DNA from: Desulfobacterales bacterium
Lineage (GTDB): Bacteria; Desulfobacterota; Desulfobacteria; Desulfobacterales; C00003060
Direction: 5' to 3'
Assembly (NCBI GenBank): GCA_030616475.1
Contig: JAUWXF010000024.1
Location: 1-32,328, forward strand
Length of the DNA stretch: 32,328 nt
Position numbers and translations under genes: made by a program. Below are positions 32,070 through 32,328 of this stretch, in pieces (the stretch's first letter is position 1; every line of letters begins with the position of its first letter). The notes beneath the pieces were generated by a model, which saw nothing but the letters and a program-made list of their open reading frames with translations, was not told the DNA's origin and searched no databases.

Positions 32070-32328
32070 ATGGCACGTCTAAAGCGTAAACGGCCAGCAT
32101 CAACAAAGAAGAAGAAACAAAAGGGCGCAACAAAGCTGGATAACCGAAAACTGGCTCTGGGGCAGGAAAGGGCCACAGTGCCGACTGTTCAACAACGGCC
32201 TGTCCAAAGCCGGGAGACTTTGTCCAAGAGTGGAGCTCCAAAGGCGATTAAGCCCTCAGCGCCTACTTTTCAACCGGCCTTTTTGGTAAAGACCACACAG
32301 TTTCTCCGTGAGGTCAAAATAGAACTCA
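32070..32328 (+). CDS. secE: SecE preprotein translocase subunit (5' part, runs off the window)
   Basis: Only the first 86 codons are in the window. The start MARLKRKRPASTKKKKQKGA is basic, followed by a hydrophilic linker and then KTTQFLREVKIEL. In SecE this stretch continues as KKVTWP just before the conserved membrane helix, and the sequence breaks off exactly there. SecE is the small clamp subunit of SecYEG. An N-terminal extension of this sort is usual in Desulfobacterota as far as I recall. The ATG has no visible ribosome-binding site, and a family D fold-back ends about 15 bases upstream. The call rests on the short signature, so identity is likely but not certain. Confidence 0.75.
   Translation, partial: MARLKRKRPASTKKKKQKGATKLDNRKLALGQERATVPTVQQRPVQSRETLSKSGAPKAIKPSAPTFQPAFLVKTTQFLREVKIEL

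Overview
The window is most of a flagellar superoperon, transcribed leftward (minus strand), from a Gram-negative motile bacterium. The order fliE-fliF-fliG-fliH-fliI-fliJ-motE-fliK-flgD-flgE-flgE-motA-motB-like-motB-fliL-fliM-fliN-fliO-fliP-fliQ-fliR-flhB-flhA-flhF-flhG-fliA is the arrangement usual in Desulfobacterota (former Deltaproteobacteria). Two sigma-54 type promoters fit that group. The taxonomic call is an inference from gene order and protein style, not from a marker gene.

Layout, right to left in the direction of transcription. A 5' fragment of secE points away on the plus strand from 32070. FliE, FliF, FliG, FliH, FliI, FliJ and a MotE-like chaperone (31859 to 24951) build the rod junction, MS ring, switch and export ATPase. 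A gene-poor stretch of about 1.8 kb (24950 to 23146) holds nested palindromic repeats, one possible small plus-strand gene and a sigma-54 promoter reading into fliK. FliK, FlgD and two FlgE paralogues (23145 to 17290) make and measure the hook. A second sigma-54 promoter precedes motA, followed by a MotB paralogue lacking the ion-carrying aspartate, a canonical MotB, FliL, FliM and FliN (16482 to 11785). FliO, FliP, FliQ, FliR, FlhB and FlhA (11772 to 5594) form the export gate. FlhF, FlhG and the sigma factor FliA (5604 to 1982) control number, placement and late gene expression. A FliL-like protein, a small charged protein and a membrane-anchored coiled-coil/HTH protein (1649 to 217) end the run. 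flgB, flgC, the distal rod and ring genes, hook-filament junction genes, flagellin and chemotaxis genes are not in the window.

The unusual side of the window is between the genes. Nearly every intergenic gap is filled with dispersed repeats: palindromic modules of several families, nested inside one another; short-unit direct repeats; a 21-copy 8-bp array; and a fold-back element present twice with its core in opposite orientation relative to its ends. One cluster of palindromes lies inside the fliA reading frame and would add about 60 residues to the sigma factor N-terminus. Several genes take their last codons or stop codon from repeat sequence. The genes themselves look intact. Points for follow-up inside them are an NPVR instead of NPTH motif in FlhB, a probable ACG or lost start in motB, and a 39-bp duplication in the membrane segment of the FliL-like gene.
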